Shown piece by piece: positions 1-6,828 of a DNA stretch of 33,106 nucleotides. The DNA comes from Streptomyces sp. T39. GTDB lineage: Bacteria; Actinomycetota; Actinomycetes; Streptomycetales; Streptomycetaceae. Location: NCBI RefSeq assembly GCF_008042045.1, contig NZ_RDBP01000037.1, positions 95,630 to 128,735 on the forward strand. Reading direction: 5' to 3'. A program made the translations under genes and the position numbers. Numbering within the stretch: the first letter of the stretch is position 1; each line of letters opens with the position of its first letter. The notes under the pieces were generated by a model that was not told the DNA's origin, made no database searches, and worked only from the letters and a program-made list of their open reading frames with translations.

Positions 1-354
1 ACGAGGAACCATCCGGCCGCCCCCTCGGCCGGGGACAGGAGACCTTACGTGTCACGCAGGAAGACCCTCGGCGTCAGGAAGAAGATCGCCCTCGTCGCCG
101 GTGCCGCGGCACTGGTCGCCGGCACCGCGATCGTCATGACCGGCGATGAAGTTCTCGTTGTTGCGGACCGCCTGGGCGAGGCCGTCGCAGGCCACCGATG
201 CCTGGCTGGTGCCGGTCATGACGATCGCGGTGCCGGCGACCAGTGCCGCGGCACCGGCGACGAGGGCGATCTTCTTCCTGACGCCGAGGGTCTTCCTGCG
301 TGACACGTAAGGTCTCCTGTCCCCGGCCGAGGGGGCGGCCGGATGGTTCCTCGT
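1..354. repeat. Perfect fold-back inverted repeat at the window edge (144-bp arms, 66-bp loop)
   Basis: Positions 1-144 are the exact reverse complement of 211-354: base i pairs with base 355-i, and the first mismatch is at 145/210. The loop is 145-210. Each arm carries the same start region, GTG start and signal-peptide coding sequence of a small secreted protein, so the gene appears twice, head-on. Perfect identity, location exactly at the window edge and interruption of a gene all suggest an inverted chimeric duplication made at a contig end rather than a natural feature. A genuine recent inverted duplication cannot be excluded from sequence alone. Confidence 0.93.
145..306 (-). pseudogene. 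Small secreted protein, 3' end lost at the palindrome junction
   Basis: The GTG start at 306-304 is preceded by AGGAG (rc of about 313-317) at 7-nt spacing. The visible 54 residues are a basic N-terminus (MSRRKTLGVRKK), a hydrophobic alanine/valine core, and a probable signal-peptidase site after TSQA near residue 37. The mature part begins SVACDGL and continues to NNENFI. At 144 the reading frame enters the inverted copy of its own start, so the native C-terminus is absent. The full gene is probably a short exported Streptomyces protein of unknown function, and the single visible Cys may pair with one in the missing part. The mirror-image copy at 49 on the + strand is part of the same artefact and is not listed as a gene. 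Confidence 0.7.
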
Positions 355-405
355 GCCCTTGTGTACGAGGCTCCGCGGGCCACCGCTCAGCGCACCGGCC
401 GCCAC

Positions 406-425
406 TTCCTTAACGTTCCTTAAGG
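406..425 (-). promoter_or_regulatory. Direct/inverted repeat upstream of the small secreted-protein gene
   Basis: The 8-mer TTCCTTAA occurs at 406-413 and again at 416-423, a 10-bp period that puts both copies on one face of the helix. The same bases also form a 6-bp dyad (CCTTAA 408-413, TTAAGG 420-425). This AT-rich block is exceptional in such GC-rich DNA. It lies about 100-120 bp upstream of the GTG at 306, after the end of the regulator gene at 457. It could be a binding site for an OmpR- or SARP-type regulator; no specific regulator can be named. Confidence 0.4.
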
Positions 426-456
426 CGGCGGGGCCGGCGCGCGGGCGCGTGCGCCC

Positions 457-1860
457 TCAGGGCGCCGGCGGCAGCGCCCGGCACAGCAGGTCCAGCGCCC
501 CCGGGTACAGGTGCTCCGGCGGCGTCGCGTACCCCACCACCAGCCCGTCCCGGACGGGGCCCCGCCACCGAGGGTGCCGGTACAGGGACAGCCCCTCCAC
601 CGCGAGGCCCTGCCACGCCGCCGCCTTCACCACCGACCGCTCGCTGCCCTCGGGCAGGTCCAGCACGGCGTGCAGCCCGGCCGAGATCCCCGACACCCGT
701 ACCTGGGGCGCGCGTTCGGCCAGCACCGACACCAGCAGGTCCCGCCGGCGCCGGTGCCGCTGCCGCATCCGGCGGACGTGCCGGTCGTACGAGCCGCAGG
801 CCAGGAAGTCCGCGAGGGTGAGCTGTTCCACGGCCCCGGCGTACGGCTCCCGTTCACCCTTCGCGGCCACGACGTCCGGCACGAGGCGTCCGGGCAGTGC
901 CATCCAGCCGATCCTCAGTCCGGGGGACAGGCTCTTGCTCACCGAGCCGGTGTACACCACCTGTTCGGGGTCCAGGCCCTGCACGGCCCCCACGGGCCGG
1001 CGGTCGTAGCGGAACTCGCCGTCGTAGTCGTCCTCCACCACCACACCGCCGCCGGACCCGGCCCAGGCCACCGCGGCCGAGCGCCGCTCCGGATGCAGCG
1101 GTCCGCCCGTGGGGAACTGGTGGGCGGGCGTGAGCAGCACGGCCCGCTCGCCGCCGAGGCCACGCGTGTCCGCCCCCTCGCCGTCGACGTCCAGCGGCAC
1201 CGTCCGTACACCGCACTCCGCCAGGAGCCCCCGGTGGAACGGCAGTCCGTACGCCTCGACCGCCCAGCTCCCGCCCAGTACCCGGGACAGCAGCCGCAGC
1301 GCGTGCGCGGCCCCCGAGCAGACCACGATCCGTTCCGGCGTCGTCCGCACCCCGCGCACCCGGGCCAGGTACTCGGCGAGCGCCCGGCGCAGTTCCGGAC
1401 GCCCCTGCGGATCACCGGGCCCGAAGGCGTCGTGCGGCGCCGTGTTCAGCGCCCGGCGCGCCGACGCCAGCCACGCGCTCCTCGGGAACGCCGACGGATC
1501 GGGCTGTCCCTGCACCAGGTCGTGGACGGGACGCGGCGGCGGGGCGGTCGACCGGGGCCGTGTGCCGGACGGCAGCGGGACGACCCGCTCGGCGACCCGT
1601 GTCCCGGACCCCTGCCGGGCGGTCAGCCTGCCCTCGGCGACCAGTTCCGCGTAGGCGTCGGCGACCGTGTTGCGCGCCACCGAGAGGTCGGCCGCGAGCG
1701 AGCGGTACGGCGGCAGCAGGGTGCCCGGCGCGAGGCGTCCGCTCTCGATCGCCTCCCGCAGGGCGCGCATCAGCACCGCGCGGCGGCTGCCCGTCCCGGC
1801 CAGCTCCAGATGCAGATCGGCGCCGAGCCGCTCCGCGAAATTGACCCATGATTCCGGCAT
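457..1860 (-). CDS. MocR/PdxR-family transcriptional regulator (GntR wHTH fused to aminotransferase fold)
   Basis: The 467-aa protein has a GntR-type winged helix at about residues 25-90 (SLAADLSVARNTVADAY, then GRLTARQGSGTRVA). A linker follows, then a class-I aminotransferase-like domain from about 115 to the end. The PLP-binding motif SVSKSLSPGLR contains Lys309 as the expected Schiff-base lysine, with EDDYDGEFRY upstream, both typical of MocR proteins. The family uses PLP as a ligand, and members usually control a divergent gene. Here the divergent neighbour is the AhpD-like gene at 1902, 41 bp away, which is the natural candidate target. The length is normal and no key residue appears to be missing. 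The target remains an inference. Confidence 0.9.
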   Translation of the reverse strand: MPESWVNFAERLGADLHLELAGTGSRRAVLMRALREAIESGRLAPGTLLPPYRSLAADLSVARNTVADAYAELVAEGRLTARQGSGTRVAERVVPLPSGTRPRSTAPPPRPVHDLVQGQPDPSAFPRSAWLASARRALNTAPHDAFGPGDPQGRPELRRALAEYLARVRGVRTTPERIVVCSGAAHALRLLSRVLGGSWAVEAYGLPFHRGLLAECGVRTVPLDVDGEGADTRGLGGERAVLLTPAHQFPTGGPLHPERRSAAVAWAGSGGGVVVEDDYDGEFRYDRRPVGAVQGLDPEQVVYTGSVSKSLSPGLRIGWMALPGRLVPDVVAAKGEREPYAGAVEQLTLADFLACGSYDRHVRRMRQRHRRRRDLLVSVLAERAPQVRVSGISAGLHAVLDLPEGSERSVVKAAAWQGLAVEGLSLYRHPRWRGPVRDGLVVGYATPPEHLYPGALDLLCRALPPAP

Positions 1861-1901
1861 GACAATGCACCCTACAGCCGGTCGCCCGTCCCCGTAGATT
1901 C
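1861..1901. promoter_or_regulatory. Short divergent promoter region shared by the MocR regulator and the AhpD-like gene
   Basis: Only 41 bp separate the two start codons. On the + strand TAGATT (1895-1900) is a good -10 that would start transcription at about 1907-1908, next to a second in-frame ATG at 1908. On the - strand TAGGGT (rc of 1869-1874) would start transcription near the ATG at 1860. Neither gene shows a Shine-Dalgarno sequence, so both mRNAs may be leaderless. No convincing -35 is visible, which fits activator-dependent promoters. The operator of the MocR protein would have to lie here. Confidence 0.5.
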
Positions 1902-2414
1902 ATGGTCATGACGACGAACGAAGCACCGGTGAACAGCAACGACACCGCCGCCGCCACGTCCCCGGCAGCCGGGCGGATCAACTTCGCCAGGACGGCGCCC
2001 AAGGTCTTCCGGGCCGTCATCGGCCTCGACAGCGCCGCTCGCGAAGGACTGGACCCGACCCTGGTGGAGCTGGTCCAGATCCGTGCCTCCCAGCTCAACC
2101 ACTGCGCCTACTGCCTCCACATGCACACGAGCGACGCCCGCAGGGCCGGTGAGAGCGACGAGCGCATGCACATGGTGGGCGTCTGGCGCGAGGCCCGGCA
2201 CTTCTTCACCGAGAAGGAACAGGCCGCCCTCGCCCTCACCGAGGCGGTGACCCTGATCGCCGGCGCCGGGGTCCCCGACGACGTCTACGGGCGGGCGGCC
2301 GCCCACTTCGACGAGGGCGAGCTGGCCCAGCTGCTGGCCCTCGTCCTCACCATCAACACCTGGAACCGCATCGCCCTGGCCACGGGCAAGGTCGCGGGCA
2401 CGGACGAACGCTGA
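1902..2414 (+). CDS. Carboxymuconolactone decarboxylase / AhpD-like family protein
   Basis: The 170-aa protein carries the AhpD-type redox motif HCAYCLHMH: Cys68-x2-Cys71-x3-His75, with Glu57 upstream. This is the arrangement of alkylhydroperoxidase-like members of the carboxymuconolactone decarboxylase family. The following segment (ERMHMVGVWREA, then LTEKE-like ALALTEAV) matches the all-alpha fold. A cytosolic peroxidase or thiol-reductant role is likely; true carboxymuconolactone decarboxylase activity is less so because of the CxxC. An in-frame ATG at 1908 is an alternative start and fits a leaderless transcript better. It is divergent from the MocR regulator that probably controls it. 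Confidence 0.85.
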   Translation: MVMTTNEAPVNSNDTAAATSPAAGRINFARTAPKVFRAVIGLDSAAREGLDPTLVELVQIRASQLNHCAYCLHMHTSDARRAGESDERMHMVGVWREARHFFTEKEQAALALTEAVTLIAGAGVPDDVYGRAAAHFDEGELAQLLALVLTINTWNRIALATGKVAGTDER

Positions 2415-2436
2415 CCGCCGGCGCCGCCCCCACCCG

Positions 2437-2781
2437 TCAGCGCGCGACGCCCTCGCGGTCCAGCAGGGCGTGCATCTCGGGTGCGGGGAGCGCCGGGTTG
2501 GCCGCCGCCCGCCGGCCCAGCTCCGGATCGCCGAGGAGTTCCAGCAGCCGGGGCCGCGGCAGCCGGGGATCGGCTGCCGCGGTCCAGCTCCCGGCGAGCG
2601 CGTGCCGCACCCGGCGGTCCGGATGCCGGGCCATCGCCACGGCGACCTCGTCGGGCATCGACGCACGCCACCGCAGGCGCTCGGTGACCTCGAAGCCGCC
2701 GTGGGCCAGCAGCCTCAGAAGCACATCGGCCGGCGCCGCCGGGTTTCCCGCCAGCGCCGCCGCCGTCCCGCTGATCCCCAT
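2437..2781 (-). CDS. Small leucine-rich-repeat-variant (LRV)-like protein
   Basis: The 114-residue protein contains repeated units of the form 'NPaaPadvLlrLl', 'HPDRRVRHALA' and 'NPALPAPEMHALL'. These resemble leucine-rich repeat variants, short helical repeats rich in Asn-Pro and Leu. No signal peptide or catalytic motif is seen, so a protein-binding scaffold role is the most that can be said. The ATG at 2781 was chosen because the repeat pattern begins right after it (MGISGTAAALAGNP) and a G-rich stretch lies just upstream; the frame stays open further upstream without family-like sequence. The gene faces the AhpD-like gene tail to tail, 22 bp apart. Confidence 0.65.
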   Translation of the reverse strand: MGISGTAAALAGNPAAPADVLLRLLAHGGFEVTERLRWRASMPDEVAVAMARHPDRRVRHALAGSWTAAADPRLPRPRLLELLGDPELGRRAAANPALPAPEMHALLDREGVAR

Positions 2782-2861
2782 CCGGCCGTCCCCCCCGTCC
2801 CCGTCCCCGTTCCGGCCGGGCGGGTCCGCCCGGCCGTGCCCTTCCCGTCCCGTCCGCGCGG

Positions 2862-3224
2862 TCAGCCGCGCCGGAGGGCGTCCCGTACCGCCTCCTCCGT
2901 GCGCGCCACCACGGCCGAGCCGTCGTCGGCGGTGATGATCGGCCGCTGGATCAGCTTCGGGTGCGCGGCCAGCGCGGCGATCCACCGGCCGCGCGCACCC
3001 GCGTCCCGCGCCCACTCCCCGACCCCGAGTTCCTTCGCCGCCGCCTCCTGGGTGCGCGTGATGTCCCACGGCTCCAGGCCCAGGCGCTCCAGCACCTCGC
3101 GGATCTCGTCCTCGGTCGGCACATCCTCCAGGTAGCGCCGCACGGTGTAGTCGGCGCCCTCCGCGTCGAGCACGGTGAGCGCGCTGCGGCACTTGGAACA
3201 CGCGGGGTTGATCCAGATCTCCAT
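2862..3224 (-). CDS. ArsC/Spx-family thioredoxin-fold protein (arsenate reductase-like)
   Basis: The 120-residue protein begins MEIWINPACSKCRSAL, the beta-strand and redox-loop start of the ArsC/Spx/YffB family, with Cys9 and Cys12. The central part (YLEDVPTEDEIREVLERLGLEPWDITR) and LIQRPII near residue 92 are also family-typical. The length is normal for the family. It is probably a cytosolic thiol oxidoreductase. No arsenic-resistance genes are nearby, so the name arsenate reductase should be taken as a family label. It lies 80 bp upstream of the LRV-like gene on the same strand and may share its transcript. Confidence 0.82.
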   Translation of the reverse strand: MEIWINPACSKCRSALTVLDAEGADYTVRRYLEDVPTEDEIREVLERLGLEPWDITRTQEAAAKELGVGEWARDAGARGRWIAALAAHPKLIQRPIITADDGSAVVARTEEAVRDALRRG

Positions 3225-3277
3225 GGCGCCCACGGTACCGTCCGAGGGGTCCTCAAACACCGTCTGGCCAGGGCCGA

Positions 3278-3300
3278 TTGTCAGTGCCCGGCGGTAGAAT
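3278..3300 (+). promoter_or_regulatory. PafBC (RecA-NDp-type) DNA-damage promoter
   Basis: The sequence is TTGTCAGTG (3278-3286), eight bases, then TAGAAT (3295-3300). This matches the TTGTCRGTG-N8-TANNNT promoter class of actinobacteria. Those promoters are activated by the WYL-domain heterodimer PafBC after DNA damage, independently of LexA. The 11-bp gap between TTGTCA and TAGAAT is too short for an ordinary sigma-70 promoter, which supports this reading. The expected start is near 3306, about 40 nt before the ATG at 3347. Confidence 0.8.
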
Positions 3301-3346
3301 GGACAGTAGTTCGGGATGGTCCCGCCACCGCGCCAGGAGGTTGCCG

Positions 3347-3622
3347 ATGGCCGTTGCCACACTCACGACAGAGCCCCTGTTCCCCACGCCGACCGCAGCG
3401 AAGAAGCCGCTCCCCGCAGGACAGCCGCGCGAGTGGTACGTCTCCCACAACCGCCGTCTGAAGGCCATGCGGCTCACGATCGCCCTGCTCGACTCGGGCG
3501 TCTACCACCCCGCGACCGCCGACAACCGCCGGATACGGGCCACCGCCGACCGCATCGGTGTGCACGCTCCCTCCGACACCACCTGCCGGATGGTCAGGGC
3601 CCTGATCCGCTACGGCCGCTGA
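3347..3622 (+). CDS. Small protein, probably DNA-damage inducible, function unknown
   Basis: The 91-aa basic protein starts at the ATG at 3347, with a perfect AGGAGG (3335-3340) 6 nt upstream; a longer frame from 3278 overlaps the promoter and is not needed. The N-terminal 25 residues are low-complexity Ala/Thr/Pro. The core (REWYVSHNRRLKAMRLTIALL and NRRIRATADRIGVHAPSDTTCRMVRALI) is helical and Arg-rich, faintly like a helix-turn-helix. I recognise it as a short conserved Streptomyces-type protein without known function. The PafBC-type promoter directly in front suggests expression during DNA damage. It runs convergent to the MOSC gene, 15 bp away. Confidence 0.8.
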   Translation: MAVATLTTEPLFPTPTAAKKPLPAGQPREWYVSHNRRLKAMRLTIALLDSGVYHPATADNRRIRATADRIGVHAPSDTTCRMVRALIRYGR

Positions 3623-3637
3623 CTGGGCACGGCATGC

Positions 3638-4501
3638 TCAGGGGGCGGGGCGCCCGGGATCGGGCGCCCCGTTCTCGTACCACTCGGCCTCCACCGCGTC
3701 CCCGACGGACAGCACACCCTCCCGGAGCACGGCCGCCTTCAGGCCGAAGCTGACCTTGTTCTCGTAGCGGGGCTCGCGCCGGTACGCCGACAGCGTCCGC
3801 ACCGGCTCGGGCCCGGACCGCACCCCCGTGCTCTGGTCGACCATCGGCACGGCGCAGCGCATCGCCCTTACGGAATGGGCCAGTTCGACGCTCCCGGCCG
3901 TGATGCGCCGCATCAGGTCCTCGTCGTGCGGCGCACCGCAGCCGGCCAGCACGATGTTGGGCCGGAAGCGGTTCATCGGCACGGCGGTGCCCCCCGCCTC
4001 CTCGATGCGCGCGTTGAGCCCGTCGAGCGAGGCGAGTGACGCGACGAGCACGGCGTGCGCGTCCGCGAAGTTGACCTTGCCGGGCGTCTCGCCCCAGCCG
4101 TCCCGGTCGAAACCGTCCCGTACCCGCACCAGCCGGGACGGCGCCCCGAGCACCTCGGAGAACCACCCGGCCGCCCGGTCGCCCTGGTCCACCGCGTCGC
4201 CCACGGGGGTGCCGAACAGCGACACCGGCATCCGCCTGCCCTCGGGATCCACCTCCAGGACCAGTTCCCCGGCCCCGTCCGCGTCCAGCCGCAGCACCCG
4301 CCCGCCGTCACGGACCTCCGGGCGGACGGCGGCCATCGCCGGCAGCTTGCGCTGGCTGCGGAACGACCCGTCGACGGCGTCGACGACCATGAACACCCGG
4401 TCGTGCTCCAGCCCCGCCGCCCCGGCGCGCGCCGTGTCCACCGCGGTCCCGGCGCAGCCCTTCACCGGGTAGTACGTCAGCTCATGAACGGTCATCCCCA
4501 T
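3638..4501 (-). CDS. MOSC domain-containing protein (MOSC N-terminal beta-barrel plus MOSC core)
   Basis: The 287-residue protein has the MOSC_N start (VHELTYYPVKGCAG, then LEHDRVFMVVD). The MOSC core follows from about 150 (NRFRPNIVLAG, then RCAVPMVDQSTG). The Cys in RCAVPMVD is the conserved sulfur-carrying or metal-ligand position of the family. Relatives of this two-domain type include YcbX and the mitochondrial amidoxime reductases, which bind molybdenum cofactor and reduce N-hydroxylated compounds. An oxidoreductase role of that kind is plausible but not shown here. A second in-frame ATG at 4495 is an equally possible start. It lies downstream of glnA on the same strand but is separated from it by a strong hairpin. 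Confidence 0.87.
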   Translation of the reverse strand: MGMTVHELTYYPVKGCAGTAVDTARAGAAGLEHDRVFMVVDAVDGSFRSQRKLPAMAAVRPEVRDGGRVLRLDADGAGELVLEVDPEGRRMPVSLFGTPVGDAVDQGDRAAGWFSEVLGAPSRLVRVRDGFDRDGWGETPGKVNFADAHAVLVASLASLDGLNARIEEAGGTAVPMNRFRPNIVLAGCGAPHDEDLMRRITAGSVELAHSVRAMRCAVPMVDQSTGVRSGPEPVRTLSAYRREPRYENKVSFGLKAAVLREGVLSVGDAVEAEWYENGAPDPGRPAP

Positions 4502-4551
4502 GGGCCGATCGTAGTGCCCCGGGCGGGGCCGCCCGGCGGCCCCGGGAACGC

Positions 4552-4592
4552 GGCGAGGGCCGCCGCCCCGTGTGGGGGCGGCGGCCCTCGCC
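4552..4592 (-). terminator. glnA transcription terminator hairpin
   Basis: Perfect 18-bp arms (4552-4569 and 4575-4592) with a 5-nt loop lie 41 nt past the glnA stop. No U-tract follows on the - strand, as is common for Streptomyces terminators. It should insulate the MOSC gene from glnA transcription. Confidence 0.8.
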
Positions 4593-4632
4593 GTACACCT
4601 CGGCACTCCGGCCCGCGCGGCCGGCGGTGGTC

Positions 4633-6042
4633 CTAGAGGTCGAAGTAGAGCTCGAACTCGTGCGGGTGCGGGCGCAGCTGGATCGGGGCGATCTCGTTGG
4701 TGCGCTTGTAGTCGATCCAGGTCTCGATCAGGTCGGACGTGAAGACGCCGCCCGCCTGGAGGTACTCGTTGTCCGCCTCCAGGGCGTCGAGGACCGCCGG
4801 GAGGGAGGTCGGGACCTGGGGGACGTTCGCGTGCTCGTCGGGGGCGAGCTCGTAGAGGTCCTTGTCGATCGGCTCGGCCGGCTCGATCTTGTTCTTGACG
4901 CCGTCCAGGCCCGCGAGCAGCAGCGCGGAGAAGGCCAGGTACGGGTTGGACGACGGGTCCGGGGCACGGAACTCGACGCGCTTGGCCTTCGGGTTCGAGC
5001 CCGTGATCGGGATGCGCATGGCCGCGGAACGGTTGCGCTGCGAGTAGACCAGGTTGACCGGGGCCTCGAAGCCGGGGACCAGGCGGTGGTAGGAGTTCAC
5101 CGTCGGGTTGGTGAAGGCCAGCAGCGACGGGGCGTGCTTGAGGATGCCGCCGATGTAGTAGCGGGCGGTGTCCGACAGGCCGGCGTAGCCCTGCTCGTCG
5201 TAGAAGAGCGGGGAGCCGCCCTGCCACAGCGACTGGTGGACGTGCATGCCCGAGCCGTTGTCACCGAAGATCGGCTTCGGCATGAAGGTCGCGGTCTTGC
5301 CGTTGCGCCAGGCGACGTTCTTCACGATGTACTTGAAGAGCATCAGGTCGTCGGCCGCGGCGAGCAGCGTGTTGAACTTGTAGTTGATCTCCGCCTGGCC
5401 GGCGGTGCCGACCTCGTGGTGCTGGCGCTCGACCTGGAGGCCGACGTTCTCCAGCTCCAGGGAGATCTCGGCACGCAGGTCGGCGAAGTGGTCGACCGGC
5501 GGGGCGGGGAAGTAGCCGCCCTTGTAGCGGACCTTGTAGCCGCGGTTGTCCTCGACCGCGCCGGTGTTCCAGGCGCCGGCCTCGGAGTCGATGTGGTAGA
5601 AGCCCTCGTTCGCGGCGGTGCTGAAGCGCACCGAGTCGAAGACGTAGAACTCCGCCTCGGGGCCGAAGTACGCGGTGTCCGCGATGCCGGTGGAGGCGAG
5701 GTAGGCCTCGGCCTTCTTGGCGATGTTGCGCGGGTCGCGGCTGTACTGCTCGCCCGTGATCGGGTCGTGGATGAAGAAGTTGATGTTCAGCGTCTTGTCG
5801 CGGCGGAACGGGTCCAGGCGCGCGGTCGACAGGTCGGCGCGCAGCGCCATGTCGGACTCGTGGATCGCCTGGAAACCGCGGATCGACGAACCGTCGAACG
5901 CCAGCTCCTCCGACGGGTCGAAGGCCGTCGCCGGGATCGTGAAGTGCTGCATGACGCCCGGAAGGTCGCAGAACCGGACGTCAACCATCTTCACGTCGTT
6001 GTCGGCGATGTACTTCTTGGCCTCGTCGGCGTTCTGGAACAT
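4633..6042 (-). CDS. glnA: Glutamine synthetase, type I (GSI-beta)
   Basis: GlnA joins ammonia to glutamate using ATP and is the main ammonium-assimilating enzyme of the cell, a cytosolic dodecamer. The 469-aa protein has FDGSSIRGF near residue 50, [10 protein letters not shown] in the ATP/metal region, [11 protein letters not shown], and [17 protein letters not shown] with the glutamate-binding elements. Tyr397 in KDLYELAP sits exactly at the adenylylation position of GSI-beta enzymes, so control by GlnE adenylylation is expected. The ATG at 6042 has AGGAGGAG (rc of 6047-6054) just upstream. The gene is monocistronic: a terminator follows and GlnR boxes precede. Nothing looks abnormal. Confidence 0.98.
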   Translation of the reverse strand: MFQNADEAKKYIADNDVKMVDVRFCDLPGVMQHFTIPATAFDPSEELAFDGSSIRGFQAIHESDMALRADLSTARLDPFRRDKTLNINFFIHDPITGEQYSRDPRNIAKKAEAYLASTGIADTAYFGPEAEFYVFDSVRFSTAANEGFYHIDSEAGAWNTGAVEDNRGYKVRYKGGYFPAPPVDHFADLRAEISLELENVGLQVERQHHEVGTAGQAEINYKFNTLLAAADDLMLFKYIVKNVAWRNGKTATFMPKPIFGDNGSGMHVHQSLWQGGSPLFYDEQGYAGLSDTARYYIGGILKHAPSLLAFTNPTVNSYHRLVPGFEAPVNLVYSQRNRSAAMRIPITGSNPKAKRVEFRAPDPSSNPYLAFSALLLAGLDGVKNKIEPAEPIDKDLYELAPDEHANVPQVPTSLPAVLDALEADNEYLQAGGVFTSDLIETWIDYKRTNEIAPIQLRPHPHEFELYFDL

Positions 6043-6141
6043 CCAACTCCTCCTACTCCCACCCTGGGGAGGGGTGGGGTTGCAGCTCGTCCGTGCGGCC
6101 AGTGCGGTGGCACACGCTGGACCCGACCATAGGCAGACCGG

Positions 6142-6179
6142 ATTTCTCAAGCATGACCCATTTGTTTCGGTGACGTTAA
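6142..6179 (-). promoter_or_regulatory. Two tandem GlnR boxes upstream of glnA
   Basis: Read on the - strand, TTAAC-N6-GAAAC occupies 6164-6179 and GTCAT-N6-GAAAT occupies 6142-6157. Both fit the actinobacterial GlnR half-sites (gTnAc-N6-GaAAc), and their starts are 22 bp apart, two helical turns. They lie 100-137 bp before the glnA start, upstream of a possible -10 TATGGT (rc of 6126-6131). GlnR activates glnA under nitrogen limitation. The same boxes are about 85 bp from the divergent RDD gene. Confidence 0.85.
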
Positions 6180-6262
6180 CCGGGACGGCGGCCGGGGAGG
6201 CCCCGGAAGGACCCGGGGACCCGGGCCGAAGTGATCGAAAGCGGGCACAGTACCGTGGTCGG

Positions 6263-6730
6263 GTGGACAACAGGCAAGCAATCGGATCGTGGCTCTCCGG
6301 GCCCCGCGCTGCGGCCGAGGAGATGGGTGTCGACTTCGGGTACCGGGGCGAGCGCCTCGGGCTCCCGGAGTCCGGACCGGGTTCCGTCGCCCCGCTCGGG
6401 CGACGCTTCGGAGCACTGTTCCTGGACTGGGGGCTGTGCTTCCTGATCGCATACGGCCTGTTCGCGGGGAGTAGTCAGCAGGCGACCTCCAACCGCGCCC
6501 TGCTGATCTTCTTCATCGTCGCCGTGCTGACCGTCGGCACCATCGGCTCCACCCCCGGCAAGCGGATCTTCGGCCTGCGGGTGATCTCGGAGAACGGCGG
6601 CCGCCTCGGCTTCGGCTGGGCCCTGGTGCGCAGTGTGCTGCTGTGCATCGCGATCCCCGCGCTCGTCTGGGACCGCGACGGCCGCGGCCTGCACGACCGC
6701 CTCGGCCGCGCGGTCCAGGTCAGGATCTGA
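6263..6730 (+). CDS. RDD family integral membrane protein
   Basis: The 155-aa protein has a soluble N-terminal ~45 residues and then the RDD domain. That domain starts [24 protein letters not shown], with the conserved Arg and Asp in the first membrane helix. A second helix follows ([16 protein letters not shown]), then the [11 protein letters not shown] loop, a third hydrophobic stretch ([13 protein letters not shown]) and [10 protein letters not shown] at the end. RDD proteins are membrane proteins of mostly unknown function; some are linked to ion antiport. The GTG start at 6263 follows TACCGT (6251-6256) by 6 nt and has no ribosome binding site, so a leaderless mRNA is likely. It is divergent from glnA. 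Confidence 0.88.
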   Translation: MDNRQAIGSWLSGPRAAAEEMGVDFGYRGERLGLPESGPGSVAPLGRRFGALFLDWGLCFLIAYGLFAGSSQQATSNRALLIFFIVAVLTVGTIGSTPGKRIFGLRVISENGGRLGFGWALVRSVLLCIAIPALVWDRDGRGLHDRLGRAVQVRI

Positions 6731-6755
6731 CACCGGCCCCTCCGGCGCGGACCCG

Positions 6756-6808
6756 CGGACACGAGAGAGCCGGCCAGGACATCGTCCTGGCCGGCTCTCT
6801 CGTGTCCG
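6756..6808. terminator. Bidirectional terminator between RDD and DUF4191 genes
   Basis: Perfect 25-bp arms (6756-6780 and 6784-6808) with a 3-nt loop sit between the convergent ends at 6730 and 6829. The structure is symmetrical and should stop transcription from both sides. Confidence 0.85.
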
Positions 6809-6828
6809 TGCCCGTCCCCGCGAGGAGG

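Noticed and set aside
49..303. Second copy of the small secreted-protein gene on the + strand
   Set aside because: It is the mirror arm of the palindrome and loses family-like sequence in the loop, so it is counted as part of the artefact.
2862..3224. Arsenic-resistance gene
   Set aside because: The protein is in the ArsC/Spx superfamily, but no arsenic transporter, ArsR or second ars gene is nearby, so only the family name is given.
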